Shown here: piece after piece, positions 1-11,631 of the stretch | Position numbering within the stretch: position 1 is the stretch's first letter | How the letters are laid out: the number at the start of each line of letters is the position of its first letter | Assembly: GCA_003290165.1 (NCBI GenBank) | Contig: QNQO01000550.1 | Location: 372,001-436,000, forward strand | Direction of reading: 5' to 3' | Origin: Berberis thunbergii | Taxonomy: Eukaryota; Streptophyta; Magnoliopsida; Ranunculales; Berberidaceae | Length of the DNA stretch: 64,000 nt | Notes under the pieces: generated by a model | Seen by the model: the letters and a program-made list of their open reading frames with translations, nothing else | Databases searched by the model: none | What the model was told of the DNA's origin: nothing | Position numbers and translations under genes: made by a program

Positions 1-345
1 ATAGTGGTTGGAGTAATTTTTGGACTTTCATGATCTGCATAAAAGAAAAGATATTGGATGTCATGTTGGATTGCAGTCCAATTTTAACACGATGTACCAT
101 GATGCACTAGTAACACTAAATATACCGGATATTATGATGGAAACCAAAAGGGTTTATTTATTTATTTTATTTTTATAGCATGCATACCAAAACAAAAACA
201 GAACTACATTCGGACTTGAACATTTTTGTGGCTAGGGGTATTTCAAGTTTGAACAGGTCGAACCACATAAAGATGTCATCCTTGTTTGTTTTGTAGTTTT
301 TGGTAAAAGGTATTTGTCACGATACTCATTAGTTTATTTCTTCAG

Positions 346-1239
346 CTTCTGGTGGCTCTGAAAGTGTGCTACCATCAATGAATTACCATTCTTAGAGGGA
401 ATCATGAAAGTCGTCAGGTATATATCTTGAGGCATTTTTACACTTGTTTTTATTTTTAGGATACATTTACGTAAATGTATATGTTTGGATGCTATTGCTA
501 AGGTTGTGTTTGCACTCTGCAAATTGACTTTTTAGTGCAACATTGGTTTGTTGCATGGAAGGACAATCGTTTTTGACTGGCTTTCTGGGTCACAAATATT
601 CGTAGGTGATGGAAGGCAACCAAGCGCTTGGAAATATCATTTAGGCTAGAGCCTATAAATGCCAAATCTGGAATGGAATGCATGATTGCTCACGTGCCAA
701 GTTTATTGATTTTCCCATTTGTTCTTGTTGTTGTTGTGGATCTGTCTCAGTTGGATGCTAATTAGTTTGACTCGACTACATGATTTTATACAATTGCCAT
801 AGTTTCTCAAAAAGGGTAGTCAGCAACACAAGGATTTGCTGGAGAGCAACAAGTGCCTGGAAGTTTCATAGGGAGGAGCACCTACAAAATTGAGAGTGCA
901 AAATGAATTAGCTTTATATTGAGTGTACTAGTTCATGGCTTTTTCATATAAAGTATTCATTTGCAAAGGTTGTTGTGGTTGCTGTCTTGTAGTAGTCTGA
1001 GCTGACTGTTTTAAGGATTTGATTTTATATGGATGCTTTGTTATGATATACTCTATAACTTGAAGAAAATATTCATCTGAAGTGATTGCTTCATCACTTT
1101 TCCATTAGAATATGCATATTTAGTCATCGACTAGAACTTTACATATCGCCTCAATGACTTGTTTAAGCTGATTGTTTGCTTGACTCTTTTCTTTGCAGAT
1201 TACACAAGTTTATGGATTTTACGATGAGTGCCTTCGAAA
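346..1239 (+). pseudogene. Broken PP2A catalytic-subunit exons
   Basis: Two consecutive exons of a protein phosphatase 2A catalytic subunit are readable. Exon 346-417 follows a TTCTTCAG acceptor and reads LLVALKVCYHQ, a stop, then ITILRGNHESRQ, before a GT donor. Exon 1199-1239 follows TTTGCAG and reads ITQVYGFYDECLR, ending at GTGAGT. GNHESRQ is the metal-binding and phosphate-binding signature of PPP phosphatases. The normal Arg before ITIL is TGA instead of CGA, a CpG-type change, and the neighbouring residues C and H also look mutated. The upstream and downstream exons of this roughly 305-residue protein are absent. The fragment sits inside the CACTA-like 3' part, so transposon capture is the likely origin. 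Confidence 0.85.
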
Positions 1240-1664
1240 GTGAGTTTGAAATGTGTCCTTGCTCTAAATTCTAATAGTTTTATTTGAATAAGTATATTTT
1301 ATTACTTTTGATGAGGGATATGATTGCCATGACCAACTTATTTCCAGGTTTATTTTGTCTGCATTTCATAGAAGGTCATGTTTCTGAAATCAAATGTTCC
1401 TCTTGTTACATTTTCTCAAAGAAACTAAGGAAATCTTTGATTTTGGGGGCGAGGAATTGAATTCTCAAAAAAATCATGTAAGGGGGAGAGAAGAAAACAA
1501 GGGGGAGAAGAGGAACAGAGAAGTCGATCAAACCTTATAAGCAATCTATATGAATAGAGTTTTGCTATTAGCCTGGTTGTCAGAGGTTCTTTGATACTCT
1601 TTATCTTTTATTTATTTATTTTAATCCAGTTAATTGAAACGTGAGATGCTCCCCACTCTTTCAG

Positions 1665-1729
1665 GTTGTTCCAGTCAAGCGGATCTATCAAAATGTATCA
1701 ACAGTCTTGAGAACTTGCTTGATTCAAAG
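1665..1729 (+). pseudogene. Exon-like fragment, gene unidentified
   Basis: An acceptor (CTTTCAG) precedes an open stretch reading CSSQADLSKCINSLENLLDS, followed by a donor (AAAG/GTCAGG). The bounded splice signals and amphipathic composition suggest a real exon from another captured gene. I do not recognise the family, and the next exon of the nearby PP2A fragment would not read like this. It could be a chance ORF. Confidence 0.25.
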
Positions 1730-2159
1730 GTCAGGTTTTGTGATTACTACTTCGTACCGTGGTTTATGTGCACCTCCCATATCTATATTATTTCTTTCTT
1801 AAATAATTACAATGAAGCATACTTAGATTAGTTATTATGTATAGGTAAAAGGATATACCTGATTGATTAATGTATTTTTATCCATATGTGTAATTCCAAG
1901 GTTCCATTTTACAGTTGATTTTGTATTTATCTAGCATATAGTTTGTGGAATCCTATTCGTGCCGGAGGCATGACACGGTAGCCATGTCATAGGCACAGGT
2001 ACACGCCACATGGCAAGTGTCTAGTCGATTTTATTAAGGACTAATTTTGCAGGTGTGGGGCCGTGATTTTACTGCATTAGCAAAAAATGTAATTTTTTTT
2101 CGATTATATTAATTTTCAACGTTTTGTAACCCTCGCAAGAAACCAGATTTTTTTTTTAT

Positions 2160-2550
2160 TTTGTTTTGACTAGCAACGACTTACAACCGTGGTCCTCCAT
2201 GAGTGCAACGGCTTAAAACCATGGTCCTTCATGCTTGCAACGACTTAAAACCGTGGCCTTAATGCTTGCAACAGATGTGAGACCAAAGAAATTCAAAATA
2301 ATTCATATATGTTGCCACGGTTAGGGGATGTGGAGCATCTAGCAATGCTGGATAGCCGTGGCTAAACCGTGGCTAAATGCAGAAAATAATCAAGCGTCCT
2401 CGAACATAAAACCATTGCTAATAAGTGTTGCCACGGTTTATAGCCGTCAACGGTGATTTGGCGAATCCTCAAATGGCCAAGCCTCTAAGCATTGACAATA
2501 GGTTACCTCATGGTCCCAAACCGTTGCCGATGGGTATTTTTGGTGTAGTG
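2160..2550. repeat. CACTA subterminal repeats
   Basis: Repeated ACCGTGG / CCACGGT motifs occur in both orientations, often with TGCAACGACTTA or GTTGCCACGG around them, and stop at the GTAGTG terminus. Such motifs are usual binding sites for the CACTA accessory transposase protein. No coding sequence is visible here. Confidence 0.5.
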
Positions 2551-2559
2551 AATCAGGAC

Positions 2560-4024
2560 ATTCAATAGACATCTGGAATGATTGCTGGGTTAAACCTAGC
2601 CTTCTCTTGACGGATTGCTCTCAGGGCACACAAAGTACACTCGTGCAATCTATTCCTGAACTCTGGCATTACCCAAATGGGAGTTACCCTAGATGAAACA
2701 CTGAGTTAATCAAGTCTTTATTCCTGAGTCCGGCCCGCACATCCTGAACATTACCATTCGACCTTCTGATTCCCTGGATATACCTATTTGGACATTTGAT
2801 AAAAGCAGAGTCTTCTCAGTTGAAAGAGCCACTAGCTTTTGGGATTGTCTCCCTCACCTCTTCCTCATCTGCCAATGTCCCACTCAACTCTTCTATTGAT
2901 AAGAAGATTGCCAGAGAGTTATGGCGGATTAAGGCTCCCGCCCATGCCCTACTCCATTTATGGAAAATCTCACTGAATCTCCTCCCCACCGTAGCAAATC
3001 TATCTAGACTACATGTCCCTATCGATGACTGCTGCGTTTTTTGCCATGAGCATTCAGAGGAGGTCACCCTCCTTTTTTTCCTCTCCCCAATAGTCACTCG
3101 AATCTGGCTATTGACGCCTCTACCAATCAATTGGTCTCAACCCAATGTTATTGAAGGGATCCCAAACACCTTTTTGTCCCTCATCTGGAAGACCACCTCA
3201 GCCCATCCACATGTTAAAGCTAAAATGTTGTCTCAAGTTGCTATGGTTCTTCTTGCCATTTGGAACATGCAAAACATCTTTAGAGGAGTTTCCCCTACGA
3301 TTCCACACCTTGCTAACACTATTCATCACACTTGGTACAGTTGGCAGAAACAACGGTTCCTTCCTGCAGCTAACAATCTCAACACCACCGATCATGTCAC
3401 CTTGCATCATGTCTTGACCACCGCAGTCACTGAACACAGAAATTGCCTTCAAAATCCTACAAATCTCCCTGGCACTAGACCAGATGACCAAGCTTCCATA
3501 ATGATTATCATTGCTCACCAACTTCATGTTATAGACCACCACCCTCTCAACTCTAGGCCCAAAAACACTAGCCCTCTGTCTTCCACCTTTAATCGGGATA
3601 TGCTTATTCTCTCATATGATGCTAGTTTTTCCGCTTCTACCCAACAGGGAGCCTTTGGAGTATTGGCGGTGGATGCTCAGGGTAAGGTTCTTGTTTAATT
3701 AGCACATAAGATTCCAAGGAAAGTGGTGGAGTCTACTATGGTTGAATGTCTCGTAGCAGAAGTGGTTATCCTTTTCATTCAGGTAAGACAATGGAAGGCA
3801 AGTTTTTTATTGGTGACCCAGGCATTCTTCATTTCATTTTGCACAACCAAGCAGGGGATGAAGATTCAAATATCCATTGGATGTGGCATCCAATTATATG
3901 TAATATTAAGCGACTTCTTTCTTGTCTTCCAAATTGGCAATGTAATTATATCCCTAGGAACTTCAATATGGAGGCTCGTGATTTAGCCGCTTATGTAGGG
4001 ACCTTTTGTAATGACTCCTTTTGA
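2560..4024 (+). pseudogene. LINE ORF2 C-terminal fragment (zf-RVT and RNase H)
   Basis: A non-LTR retroelement tail. The long open part (about 2760-3697) begins in the region before the zinc-binding domain (IWTFDKSRVFSVE), then the zf-RVT part (LWRIKAPAHALLHLWKISLN, CCVFCHEHSEE). It ends in an RVT_3-type RNase H (LSYDASFSASTQQGAFGVLA). After a TAA at 3697 the RNase H continues in frame (LAHKIPRKVVESTMVECLVA), then shifts frame at about 3780-3800. It ends NYIPRNFNMEARDLAAY, typical of this domain. Reverse transcriptase and endonuclease are missing, so the copy is 5'-truncated or cut. The A-rich stretch after 4045 may be its tail. Confidence 0.75.
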
Positions 4025-4628
4025 TAAATATGGTAAGGTATTAACAAAAAAAATAAAATTAAACATAATTGTTAAAACTAGAACCTACTTAAAAGATTAC
4101 AGGATCTCCAAAGAAAAATTAGAAATAACTAAATAATCTGATAATCAAACTAATTTACAAAAATATTTTCGAATTTTGCTCTTAAAAAAATTAAATTTTT
4201 TTCTTTTCAAAATTTACCCCTTTCAAGCTAGGCCTTAAATAATCCAAATTCCAAACATAAGCAATTACATTTACCACAAGGCTTCTAATAAATCAAAATA
4301 TAACAGATTCCATTCAATTATATAATTTCGAATCTCATCATTTACAAGGATGACAAAATTAAAAGAAAGAAAGGAAAAGTATTTGTGGACACCTGCCCAA
4401 AACAACAAAAATCAATCTACATCCTTGAGTGCCCATCGTTGGGTCCTTGCCACCAAGGCGCGGAATCTGATCTTTTCCATTGACTGATCTAAATCTCCCA
4501 AAGCTTACCTCAGAATATCACCCAAAAATGCTTGATCAATTCCCATCGTTCAAGTTCTGGATCTGTATCTAATTATGACTCATGAAAACAACAACGCAAC
4601 ATCCTCATTAAGATGTTGATCATACTCA
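4025..4628. other. Intergenic, nothing recognised
   Basis: AT-rich sequence with short poly-A and poly-T runs. I see no ORF, terminal repeat or RNA gene. Confidence 0.5.
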
Positions 4629-5131
4629 TTTTTTTTGGAAAGCGAACAGGGGTTTTGAGCATCCCTGAACCTTATATTAATAAAAAATGATGATGAAGAT
4701 TATAATCGCTAATATGTTTACTCATTACATCATCAATAGAAACATAAAATTGCTTCAAAACCACAACAAAGTACCTAATTAGTCCCAGTTCAACGATCTT
4801 CAAGTTGGAGAATAATCTTGCAAAGTGGTCTGCAACAGAAGTAGTTGCTTGGTGCATCTACCATAGTATTACTCTCTTATAAGCACCAATCAATCATTTA
4901 GTCACCCTTATGACCTGATTATACCTAATGTGGAGCTCAAGATATAAGAGAAGTTGACTTAAACAACTGGATATCAATGAACCCTGATAGAATGACCATT
5001 GAATTCTAGCTCAAATCTACCATCCATACAAGACTTCAATAAACATCACCATCCTATAAGATTTATCGTCATCAATTACATGAATTTTGATTGCCTTCTT
5101 GCTTCCAGAGGATATTCAAGGAGCGTCTTCT
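4629..5131 (-). mobile_element. 3' segment of LINE-A copy A
   Basis: The reverse complement matches copy B at about 40150-40725: the C-terminus of ORF1 near AAGACGCTCC, an unassigned region, then the LINE-type end. The match resumes exactly where the inserted LINE begins, which shows that 4629-5131 and 7323 onward were once contiguous. Copy A lacks the long TTA microsatellite of copy B and has only TTATTAATATAAGG at that place. Confidence 0.7.
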
Positions 5132-6772
5132 CTGGCGGAATTGGGTAGCTTGGGATAGACTCAGTTTTCCAACTGAACAGGGGTGTTTGACTATGCACAG
5201 TTGGATTGTGTAGTAAGAGCTTTTCGTATTAAGGTATTATAGAACTTGACGAATACAAACTCCTTGTGGGTAACACTTCTGAGAAAAAAATATTTGAAGG
5301 TGCGGGTTCCTATTAGGCTCCATGAGGTGAAAATAAGCGTTTCCCCTTACATAAAGGAACTGATGGAGTTCAAGGATTTTGTGGTAGACCACTCTACATG
5401 GAAGATTAGTGCTGGTAATGTTAGCTTTTTCAACGAACACTGGGTTGAGGGTGAGATTGTTCACCGAATTGGCTGGGCAGAAACAGATAATAGATGGCCT
5501 TCCTTAAGGCAAATGCATAGAGAAACCTTCAGGTCTTTTAGTCCTATATTGCAAAGGAAAGCCCAAGAACTTTGCAATCTTTGCAAAGGAAAGCCCAAGA
5601 ACTTTACAACAAAAGATTGCATGTGGATTTGAGTGAAAAGGACGTTACAATTTGGATTCCAAATAATGACGATAAATTCTCAATAAGTTCTACTTGCGAG
5701 ATTCTTCGGTGTGGGGGCAGGAAGACCAGTTTTGGAAATGGATTTGGCATCCTTTGTTACCTACAAAAATATCCGTTTTCGTTTGGAAAATTATAAAAAG
5801 AGTTTTGCCGGTGGATGGAGAGTTAAGAATAATTGGGTTTCAGCTTGCCTCAAAGTGTAGTTGTTGCCATAATTTAGGGGATGAGACGATCAAACATCTC
5901 TTTTTGGAAGGAAAGCTTGCCAAAAGGGTGCGGGATCATTTAGAATCACTTTTTGACATCCATGTTCATAGATTGGGAGAAGTATATACTATACTTAATG
6001 CTTGGTGTAGACAGGTGATCCCTTTGACTCATTTAGGTATTCTTATACATCTCATTCCTCTATTTATTCTTTGGGAAATCTGGATTCAAATAACTAAGAA
6101 AGTATAAGAATTCAAGGAGTGGTTTGCCAACTATGTGATAATTAAAGTCTATCACTGGATTAGATGTGTTTCAAAAAACTTTTATTCCTAAGAAAAGGGA
6201 TGGTAATGGCCCGTTGATACGTAGATTGGGTTTACAAAATAAGCTAGTGGTGGAACCCCCTACTCGAGTGGTCTATTGGGTCTTCCCGCCAACTGGATGG
6301 ATTGCTCTTAATGTGGATGGGTCTGCAGTTGACAATAGGGAGACGAGAGGTTTTGTGGTTCGGGATGATGTAGGAGAGTTTGTGGCAGTCAGCCAATTTT
6401 TTTGGAGTTGGCTCTAATAATGCAGTGAAAAGATAGGCTTTATTGGAGGGATTGAGATATTGCAAATTGAATGGGTTTACAAAATGTATGATTTAAACAG
6501 ACTCTATGCTGGTTAAACAATGGTTCTTTCGAGAGGCAAAGGTTTCGTCGTTCCTTATTGATTGGTGGAAGGATATACGAGAATTTAGTAGTTCTTTGGT
6601 GTGTCAATGTAATCATGTTTTTAGGGAGACTAATTTAGTGGTGGATGCTTTGGCAAGGTTGGCCCAAGGTGAGTGTGCTTCACGGATTTATTCATGGGTG
6701 TCTCTTCGAAATAGGCCAAGAGCTTTGCATATTTTAGATAAAAAGAAGACAGCGTATCTGATAAAGCCTTAA
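5132..6772 (+). pseudogene. LINE ORF2 C-terminal part: zf-RVT and RNase H
   Basis: In order: the post-RT region (NSLWVTLLRKKYLK, then WKISAGNVSFFNEHWVEGE), the zinc-binding domain (FWKWIWHPLLPTKISVFVWK, then CSCCHNLGDETIKHLF) and an RVT_3 RNase H (WIALNVDGSAVDNRETRGFV to FRETNLVVDALARLAQGE). Frame changes occur near 5570-5700 and near 6110-6170. There is a stop after WFFWSWL-like sequence at about 6415. A 17-bp tandem duplication (CTTTGCAAAGGAAAGCC-type, 5550-5600) causes one of the shifts. RT and endonuclease are absent through 5' truncation. Confidence 0.75.
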
Positions 6773-7324
6773 TGATTTATTTCAATAAGGTTGGGTCCGA
6801 AGTTTCATTCAAATCTTGGTTTATTGGGATCTATTTTTCAGAATGTTAATAATGAAATAGTGATAGTTGGTTTTCGGTGTTTGTTGTGTTCGGTATAATA
6901 CTGGAATGTTGCAGTTTATTTGTTTTCATTAGGCAGTTGTTAACAGGTTTTGGTGTAGTGAAACAGGGCTTCTCAGACTCTGTTATAAAATAGAGTTCCC
7001 TGTTTCTAAATGGTACAAATCATTGTTCGGTTTGTTGCCCTTTTTTGGTTGCAAATTGTGGTTTGGTAGAAGGTCTTGGAAGAGCTTGAATGGTGAAGAT
7101 TGCAAGATGATCACAGTCCAAAAGTGATGACACGGTCTTTGGTTTTCGTTATGTTGTTTTCTTGTTTGGTTTTTTGTTAAAGTTAGGGTCTAGCCCCTAG
7201 GTTTTCAATTTCTTTTCTCGGATAAAGTTGTAATGCACTCTTGACTTGTGTAAATCTTTTTATCATGCAATAAAAGTGTGGCATCCCATACTTTCCCCTC
7301 CCTTATTGAGATTAATAAAAAAAA
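5132..7324 (+). mobile_element. 5'-truncated LINE inserted into LINE-A
   Basis: A non-LTR element inserted by target-primed reverse transcription. It ends in an A-rich tail (TTAATAAAAAAAATGA). It is flanked by near-identical target copies, GAGCGTCTT at about 5123-5131 and GAGCGACTT from 7325. The copy starts inside ORF2, so it is 5'-truncated, as is usual. The 3' non-coding part (about 6770-7324) has no ORF and ends with a possible AATAAAAG signal near 7268. Confidence 0.75.
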
Positions 7325-8908
7325 TGAGCGACTTTCCTAGGCGACTGAGTTGTGATAATGTCACATGCATCTTTCAATAGTGTTTTGATTACTTCCTTTT
7401 CTAATAGAACTTTTATTTCAGTGAGTTTTTCTTTCAACATATCCCTGCCCAATCTTTTAATTGTTTCCTTCTAAGCATTCCTAACTTCATTCCCATTATC
7501 ATATGCTTCTATCATTTCAAAACATCGTTAACCTTAGGGAGGGATTGTGGGCCTTCATCAATATAGTCAGAGAAATTCCCATTCAACCATGGATGTAATG
7601 GTAGAAACCATTTGGAGGTTGTTTGGGGTTCTTGGAGAATCTTCCCCTGTCTTCCAGCAATCATCTCTCATCCTATTTTAGAATCATAGAAACTGATTAT
7701 GAGATTGCATCAACCTTATCAATGCACTGTTCCGGATTGGGAGCAACTTCAGTTTCACTTTCCTGCAAGCCTTGTATTTGCAACATAGCATCTGCTACCA
7801 CATTACAGTCTTCTTGTTCATCATCACTACCCTGCTCATCATCTTTAGTGCTTCCTTCCTCCTGTTGATGCCCATGTGGGGAGTCTGCGTGTGGGACCGA
7901 TAACATAATTTCTTCGTTTTCAACCTCTTTCACACTTTCTACAAAAGGTATCAAGGCCAATGCATTATGAGTAATAGGCTGTTTCATTGCCAGTCATCAC
8001 AATTCTTAAGGTAGGACTAGTGTTTTCCTTCTCAGTTGGCGGTGCTTGTGACTTCGGTTTGAAGGTATGCCTTCCACTGGCAATAACCCAACCTTTGCTA
8101 TGTACCTCTTGCATTGCTACTTTTCCCCCCTTATCTTTCCACAATTGTTGAGCAGGTTTCTTAGCATTTGAGCTTTGAGGGCAGTTAGTTTGAGCATGCC
8201 CAAACCATGCACATACATTACACTTCACTGCTAGAAGCCAAACATACTCAACTTTTACCTTTTTGGTCATCTCATCATTGATTGCAATGGTCACACTTTT
8301 GGGGAATTGGTTGTTGATGTTTACTTTCATGCACATCCTCGCATAAAATATCCTTGATTTCTTTTCCTTGTCTTTATCAAGCATGATTGGGCTACCAATC
8401 ACACATGCTATCCTTTGGAGGCCTTCGGGATTCCACAAGAATAACAACACTTTCTTCAGTTAAACCCAAATTGGGACTGATGTGAGAACTTCAGATTCCT
8501 CTTCCATCGATGGTGACCATGATCTTAATATGAACAACCTACTAGCAATGTGCAGGGGTCCCATTTCCAGTACTCTTTCATTTTCATCTGCATCACTAAA
8601 TTTAAAAATGAATATACAGTCACCATGTATATTCATTTCAAAGTTATTTGTTCTCCAGGCCCGAGTAACACAATCCTTTACATATCCATAGGCAATTCTC
8701 TTCCCTACAAATTTGCCTACCACCAACTATTCACATTATGAGATTCTTTGAGAGAACTCAAAGGTGCTAATTTGCACAATTTTTCCCCTTCAATGGTCGA
8801 TGGGGGAACATACCTCAGTTTAGTACATTTGAAGGTTGTAGCCCAATTCATAGGAGATGATGACCTGGGTTCAACCTTTCCTCTCAGTGAGCAGTTGGAG
8901 GATGCCAT
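7325..8908 (-). pseudogene. LINE-A ORF1: DUF4283 with CCHC knuckle
   Basis: A minus-strand gag-like protein of plant LINEs that binds RNA. From the start at 8908 (MASSNCSLRGKVEPR), the DUF4283 domain follows at about 8740-8460 (VGKFVGKRIAYGYVKD, then FIFKFSDADENERVLEMGP and SRLFILRSWSP). A second block at about 8430-8230 reads IACVIGSPIMLDKDKEKKS and VKVEYVWLLAVKC. The zinc knuckle CNVCAWFGHAQTNC (CX2CX3GHX4C) lies near 8220-8180. A low-complexity acidic linker covers about 7990-7700. Several frameshifts and stops (near 8720, 8455 and 7980) make it non-functional. The end is cut off by the inserted LINE at 7325. Confidence 0.8.
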
Positions 8909-8960
8909 TACGAACTAGATCTGGAGATTCTAATCAAATCTCATCCTTTCTCTTTCTCTA

Positions 8961-10176
8961 TGATAATCTCTAAACCAAACAAACTAACCTAAACTAGATC
9001 TACAAGTAATACTTCAATTGAGTATAAATCTAGAAAATAATCTCAACGAATCCACAAAACAGTCAAGAACCCCTTAATCAATCAGACTTAAATATCAAGA
9101 TAAACAAGGTGTAATCTATCTCACTCAACAGAGTTGAGAGATACAAATTCAGTAAGAATCTTGCTCAGTAGCTCCTTTTCTGATTGATCGAACCAACACT
9201 TCACCAAACTCTCGAACTCAATCGATCCAAGTCAGCATAAATACGATAGATCTGATTTAGCGGCTGTTGAATCCTCTAGTTTGGCTCCTTTTACTACTCC
9301 TCTGTATCTCCTTTCATGACTCTCCCAAGGGGTGTGGAAGTGGATGGGGTGGTGGTAGTGGAAGGTGTGGTGGTGGATTTGGTGGCGGATGGGGTGGTGG
9401 TGGGAAATATGGAGTAACTCAAAGGCTCATGTTTTTTTTCAATGGGCTTCTCAATAATAGTTCCTAATCACACTCATTATCATACTCATTATCACACAAA
9501 CTGTTCCAATATTCATCAAATCTCACCTAAGTTTCTACATAACAAACCTTGTATACCCAATAACCTTGCTACATTGAACAACTCAACTATCTCCTTTAGT
9601 GCTCTTTCTTTAGATGTCCAGACTTCATACCCCCTTCCCTCTCTATCACCTGAGACCACCACCCAAGAGAATCCCATCCTCCTTGTTATCCTCTTAGATT
9701 TGGGTAACAATGGCCTCAACATCATGTTTTATACCATTTTCCACTTGATCTGTTCCTAAATCTTAAGTGGTCCTATTTTCAAAACCTGAGAATCAAAATA
9801 GCTACTCTCACACACCATACAAAAGAGGGACAAATCTCTAAGAAGACCAGTTGCCTTCCACATCAAACCTGCACTACTGATTATTGTGAGGGTTTGAGTG
9901 GGAGTTCTCACCACCAAAAGAAACTTGAATTGGTATTTTGATGCCCTTCCATTATCTAGAACCATAGCAGAATAAAGGTACATAGTACTGAACATTCCAG
10001 AACGATGGAATGGGTTTCATAACCAATTCCAAATAGCGGTCCATGGTCTGACTAGCCCTCTCCGTAGACCTTGTCTTCACTGACTAAACATCTGAAAAAA
10101 ATCCCATAATAACTCAAATTTATAGGCAAACTGCGACCCCACCAAACATATGTCTAGCTCCTACCATTTTACCAAA
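8961..10176. other. Unassigned; possible degraded coding remnants
   Basis: No terminal repeats are recognised. 9340-9405 is a GGT/GGA-rich imperfect microsatellite that translates into Gly-rich peptides of no meaning. 9470-9500 repeats CTCATTATCA. Minus-strand 9995-9516 has an ORF series (including GFSWVVVSGDREG) that looks LINE-like but cannot be assigned. Confidence 0.4.
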
Positions 10177-10669
10177 TGTAACGACCCGATCCACATGATA
10201 CAATATTGTTCGTTTTGGGCCCAAGACCCGCACGACTTTAAAACACGTTGTGTCATGAGGATCCAAACTCGCACATATATAGCACATCTCCTTCCCTCAC
10301 CCAGGCAATGTGGGACTATAACCCTCTAGTAGCCTGCCAACCTCTGAGCTCGCCCACACAGGGTATTAAAATCCACCCCTTAGTGCCCAACCTCCTCATT
10401 GGCACACTTCTGGTTGGGTCCGGCTCTGATACCATTCTATAATGACCCGATTTACATGATACAATATTGTCCGCTTTGGGCCCAAGACCCACACGACTTT
10501 AAAACGCGTTGTGTCATGGGGATCCAAACTCGCACATATATAATGCATCTCCTTCTCTCACCCAGGCGATGTGGGACTATAACCCCCTAGTAGCTTGTCA
10601 GCCTATGAGCTCGCCCACACATATAGTTGCTAGCTTCAGAGCTTGCCCACATAGGGTTACACCGACCAA
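10177..10669 (-). mobile_element. Degenerate TRIM retrotransposon
   Basis: Two imperfect direct repeats begin TGTAACGACCCGATCC (10177) and TATAATGACCCGATTT (about 10438). They share blocks such as TGATACAATATTG, TTTGGGCCCAAGAC and GATCCAAACTCGCACATATA. Between them lies a short spacer with GCTCTGATACCA (10423-10434), the reverse complement of a Copia/TRIM-type primer-binding site for initiator tRNA-Met. This is the same family, opposite orientation, as the better copy at 58899-59469. Unlike that copy, the right repeat carries an extra duplicated GCTCGCCCACA segment, and I cannot define the target duplication. Confidence 0.65.
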
Positions 10670-11227
10670 TCCAATACACCCGAAAGAAGAATGGGAATCA
10701 TACAACAACTGCATAAGAATAGCTATCCTGAAGCAAGAACTGCAACACTCGTAAGGGATTTTAAGCAAATCCCTAAAACATAAAGAGAATAAAAAATACA
10801 TCTTTAATTCAACTCAAAGTAGACTCTAATACAATATAAAATTGAATATTACATTGGCATGGTCCCCTATTTATAAAAAAAAATAGTTTGCAAATGATGA
10901 CTAAACGAGGAGTATGCCTCATAATGGTACTCACCGACTGCCACTTTCATCATTAAAGCTCATCAGATCATCATCATCTCCCATCTCTTCATCACTAAGG
11001 CAGGTGTTTCATTGTGAGACCCTCCATTTTTTTTTGCATTGTTTAGTGGCTATCTGAATAATTTGTTATTTAGTCCACTTAGACATCTTCTTCTGAACCC
11101 AGTTACCATCATCATACTTCCAGTCTCTCTTCATGATCGAATCAAAGCTATCTACACTTGTACTTCCACTGGGTTAACAACGTTCTCACTGATATGGGAT
11201 ATTGTTTAACAACCCATGGTCCAAGTG
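10670..11227. other. Unassigned flank of the Copia insertion
   Basis: No ORF of note. Read on the minus strand across the Copia insertion (18310 to 18246, then 11227 leftward), it gives a stretch resembling FEGEDVDKVLSLGPWVVKQ. That is reminiscent of DUF4283 proteins, so the Copia element may have landed in another LINE remnant. This is weak evidence. Confidence 0.25.
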
Positions 11228-11232
11228 ATAGA

Positions 11233-11496
11233 TATAAAGTCTGTATATGAAATTATGATTCACTAGTACATTGATGATGATACAAAGGCGTCCCTTTTTA
11301 AAGGGCTAATACAATAATCTAGATCCTAAACTATTGCTATCCTATCTTCCTGATTAAGTACATATCAATTACAAGAATCAGTTACAAAGATTGGTTTCCT
11401 AAACTATTGTTATATTATCTTCCTGATTAAGTACATATCAATTACAAGAATCAATTACAACAATTGTGCAACTGATGATGGTTGAATATCTTAACA
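11233..11496 (-). repeat. 3' LTR of the minus-strand Copia
   Basis: It matches the right LTR (TATAAAGT start, GGTTGAATATCTTAACA end). It is longer because of a 73-bp tandem duplication, with units at 11325-11397 and 11398-11470, both carrying TAAGTACATATCAATTACAAG. The minus-strand 5' end is TGTTAAGATATTC. Confidence 0.85.
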
Positions 11497-11631
11497 CGTC
11501 ACTTCAAGTTGGTGAGTGAATATTGTATACTCCCAACTTGCCAAGTAGAAAAACAAAGGGTGTTTGCCTAGTAGTTTCATGAACAAGTTGGTGAGTTGCA
11601 TCCTTGTGGGTGTGTACATTATGGTAATCGA

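Larger units (their letters stand above)
1..2550 (+). mobile_element. 3' part of a CACTA-like transposon carrying gene fragments
   Basis: The stretch ends in GGTGTAGTG, whose reverse complement CACTACACC is a CACTA-type terminus. Just inside, at about 2160-2520, is a cluster of short motifs in both orientations (AACCGTGG / CCACGGTT, at least eight copies), which matches CACTA subterminal repeats. The 5' terminus is not visible, so it should lie left of the window. If 2550 is the last base, the 3-bp target duplication would be AAT. The interior holds two broken PP2A exons and one unidentified exon, and no transposase. Only one end can be seen, so the element call is an inference. How far left it reaches is unknown. 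Confidence 0.55.
4629..8960 (-). mobile_element. LINE-A copy A: DUF4283-only element, split by another LINE
   Basis: On the minus strand this copy runs from ORF1 (start at 8908) to a 3' tail with an A8 run at 4629-4636. It aligns by eye with the plus-strand copy at 38600-40725 through ORF1, the linker and the 3' end. Shared landmarks include the ACAACTCAGTC block (7346-7356 here, 40144-40154 in copy B), the GCACCAAGCAAC block and the CTTTCCAAAA end. In both copies the 3' segment follows ORF1 directly, without reverse transcriptase. A second LINE (about 5132-7324) interrupts the end of the ORF1 reading. The 5' end is not sharply defined. Confidence 0.7.

Noticed and set aside
9267..9467. Gly-rich ORF resembling a glycine-rich protein
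   Set aside because: It arises from a GGT/GGA-rich imperfect simple repeat. There is no conserved start context or family motif.
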